DNA from: Gemmatimonadaceae bacterium
GTDB lineage: Bacteria; Gemmatimonadota; Gemmatimonadetes; Gemmatimonadales; Gemmatimonadaceae
Reading direction: 5' to 3'
NCBI GenBank assembly: GCA_030647905.1
Contig: JAUSJA010000025.1
Span: forward strand, 1-64,000
Length of the DNA: 64,000 nt
Part shown: piece after piece, positions 62,432 to 64,000 of the stretch
Numbering within the stretch: position 1 is the stretch's first letter
Layout of the letters: every line of letters begins with the position of its first letter
Position numbers and translations under genes: made by a program
Notes under the pieces: model-generated
Seen by the model: only the letters and a program-made list of their open reading frames with translations
The model's database searches: none
What the model was told of the DNA's origin: nothing

Positions 62432-63919
62432 TCACGCACTGACCGGCGGACGGCGTCCACTCCACGGGCGCGCCGCTTCCAGCTGCCCGGCAAGTTGGAA
62501 GAGCGTCGCCTCGTCGCCGTAGCGACCAGCCACCTGCACTCCGATCGGGAGGTTGCTCGAGTTCCAGTAAAGCGGCACAGACATCGCCGGCTGGCCCGTG
62601 ACGTTGAACAACGGCGTGTAAGGGATGACATCGAAGATCTTGCCCGCCGCCTTATCGAGCGCACCGAGCAGCCGAAGCGCCGTACCCGCGCGCAGCCGGC
62701 CCAGCACTCGCAGCAAGGTCCGCTCGCTCGCGGGCGGCTGCCGCGCGCCAATCTTGAACGGCGGCTCCGCCATGGTCGGAGTCAGCAACACGTCCACTGT
62801 CTCGAAGAACCGCCCCACTCCACGCCCGGCCGTGCGCAGGTAATGCTCGGCCAGCACGAACTCGCCGGCCGACAGCTTGCCGCCGATGAGGTGCAAGCCC
62901 CATGTCGTGAACTCGACGTCGGCTGGAGTGGCAGCGTGTCCCACGAGTCGCTTCGCTTCAATGAGATCTGCGTGCACCTCGCCGCAGACTATCGTGAGGA
63001 ACGCGCGATTGAATGCGTCGCGATCGAGAACTGGACAAGCTTCGACGACTTCATGGCCGAGTGACTCCATGAGACGCACTGCATCGTCGAGCGCGGCGAT
63101 GCAGTCGGGATGGACGCTGTGTCCGAGCAGCGGCTTGCTCGTGAAGGCAACGCGAAGCCGGCGGGGAGCCGTGTGCACCTCGTCGAGGTATGGGCGCGCT
63201 GGGGGAACCGGCCAGTATGGAGCGCCGGCATCGGGGCCCGAGATTGCGTCGAGCATCGCCGCGCTGTCGCGCACCGAGCGGGTGAGGCAATGCTCCACAG
63301 CCGCGCCCTGCCACACTTCTCCGTTCACCGGACCCGCCGGCGTGCGTCCCCGCGTCGGTTTCATTCCGAAGATGCCGCAGCATGACGCCGGCATGCGAAT
63401 GGATCCTCCGCCGTCTCCGCCGCTGGCCCATGGCACCATTCCGCTCGCTACCGCCGCAGCCGATCCGCCCGACGATCCACCGGTGGTGCGCGTCAGGTCC
63501 CACGGATTGTGCGCGGGGCCGAGCAGCTCCGACTCGGTGAACGGGGTGAGCCCGAATTCCGGCGTGTTGGTTTTTCCGACGACGATGACGCCGGCCGCGC
63601 GGTAGCGGGTAACGATCTCGGTGTCGTGCGGTGGAATCCACCCCTTGTAGAGCCGGCTTCCGCTGGTCACCGGCTCGCCCGCGTACCACGAGAGAAGATC
63701 CTTCAGCAGAAACGGCACGCCCTTGAACGGGCCGTCCGGCAGCGGGCCGTCGGCCTGCTCGAGAGCGGCATCGTACATCTTGTGCACGACCGCATTGAGC
63801 TTCGGATTGAGCGCCTCGATGCGCTCGATGGTCGCCGCTACGAGCTCCCGCGGTGAAACCTGACGGGTGCGCACCAGCTCGGCGAGCGAGACCGCATCGT
63901 GCGACGAGAAGTCGTTCAT
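62432..63919 (-). CDS. Amidase signature-family hydrolase
   Basis: 495 residues, no signal peptide. The Ser-cisSer-Lys triad is visible: Lys in [10 protein letters not shown] (about 73), and the two serines in [29 protein letters not shown] (about 150-175). [22 protein letters not shown] follows, as in the family. It resembles 6-aminohexanoate-cyclic-dimer hydrolase and other general amidases more than GatA. It hydrolyses an amide or carbamate in the cytosol; the substrate is not known. It starts [20 protein letters not shown]; no operon partner inside the window. Confidence 0.88.
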   Translation of the reverse strand: MNDFSSHDAVSLAELVRTRQVSPRELVAATIERIEALNPKLNAVVHKMYDAALEQADGPLPDGPFKGVPFLLKDLLSWYAGEPVTSGSRLYKGWIPPHDTEIVTRYRAAGVIVVGKTNTPEFGLTPFTESELLGPAHNPWDLTRTTGGSSGGSAAAVASGMVPWASGGDGGGSIRMPASCCGIFGMKPTRGRTPAGPVNGEVWQGAAVEHCLTRSVRDSAAMLDAISGPDAGAPYWPVPPARPYLDEVHTAPRRLRVAFTSKPLLGHSVHPDCIAALDDAVRLMESLGHEVVEACPVLDRDAFNRAFLTIVCGEVHADLIEAKRLVGHAATPADVEFTTWGLHLIGGKLSAGEFVLAEHYLRTAGRGVGRFFETVDVLLTPTMAEPPFKIGARQPPASERTLLRVLGRLRAGTALRLLGALDKAAGKIFDVIPYTPLFNVTGQPAMSVPLYWNSSNLPIGVQVAGRYGDEATLFQLAGQLEAARPWSGRRPPVSA

Positions 63920-64000
63920 CGGGATGTTGGGTGGAAGTGTTTCAGGCGCCGCCCGGCGGGCCCGGTACCTGCCATGAGCCGGTCAGGTCAATGGACCAGT
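63920..64000. other. Right edge of window, no feature seen
   Basis: 81 bases upstream of the amidase gene. It should contain the amidase promoter, but no clear elements are visible. Confidence 0.3.

Overview
The window is high-GC bacterial chromosome. It probably comes from a Gemmatimonadota-like organism, or another environmental lineage with SusC/SusD systems. The evidence is two SusC/SusD pairs with carboxypeptidase-regulatory N-termini, an OmpA protein with a distinctive carbohydrate-binding-like middle region, a Tat-exported TldD, DUF4382 and GH10-like lipoproteins, and a decayed serpin. No 16S or other marker gene is present, so the phylum is an inference.

Layout. 0-1.24 kb: distal end of an integrated element, with a PD-(D/E)XK-like protein and a conserved element end abutting a 3' fragment of tRNA-Arg(TCG). 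1.4-2.5 kb: two small unknown genes. 2.7-6.9 kb: SusC/SusD pair. 7.0-17.65 kb: a tightly overlapped minus-strand operon, hypC-hypD-hypE-[NiFe] small-large-cytochrome b-protease-hypA-hypB-hypF-NiCoT nickel permease, encoding a membrane-bound group 1 uptake hydrogenase and its maturation set. 17.9-35.4 kb: CDF transporter, eight-heme cytochrome c, GH10-like lipoprotein, M28 peptidase, PmbA/TldD pair, 5'-nucleotidase-like lipoprotein, a second SusD/SusC pair, and a lipid kinase.

35.4-53.5 kb: an intact tRNA-Pro(CGG) is followed by three more copies of its 3' half, starting at 36354, 48754 and 53413. These divide the DNA into three tandem integrated segments of about 0.9, 12.4 and 4.7 kb, and none has a recognisable integrase. 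The 12.4-kb segment carries a self-contained electron-transfer and regulation module. It comprises a sensor kinase, a sigma-54 activator, two cupredoxin-like proteins, a four-cluster ferredoxin subunit, an NrfD-type quinone subunit with an extra C-terminal domain, a monoheme cytochrome, and a beta-barrel protein with an N-terminal heme motif. It has no molybdopterin catalytic subunit. The 4.7-kb segment carries two surface lipoproteins and a frameshifted dienelactone hydrolase. Its right end matches the element end next to the tRNA-Arg fragment, so one element family appears to use two tRNA targets that share a CTTCGG anticodon loop.

53.5-64 kb: a double-ASKHA acyl-CoA dehydratase activase and its cysteine-rich partner, an OmpA protein with no visible signal peptide, a PNPOx-like protein, ornithine aminotransferase RocD, a serpin remnant, a DUF4382 lipoprotein and an amidase.

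All functional calls come from reading motifs and overall resemblance; no database search was possible.
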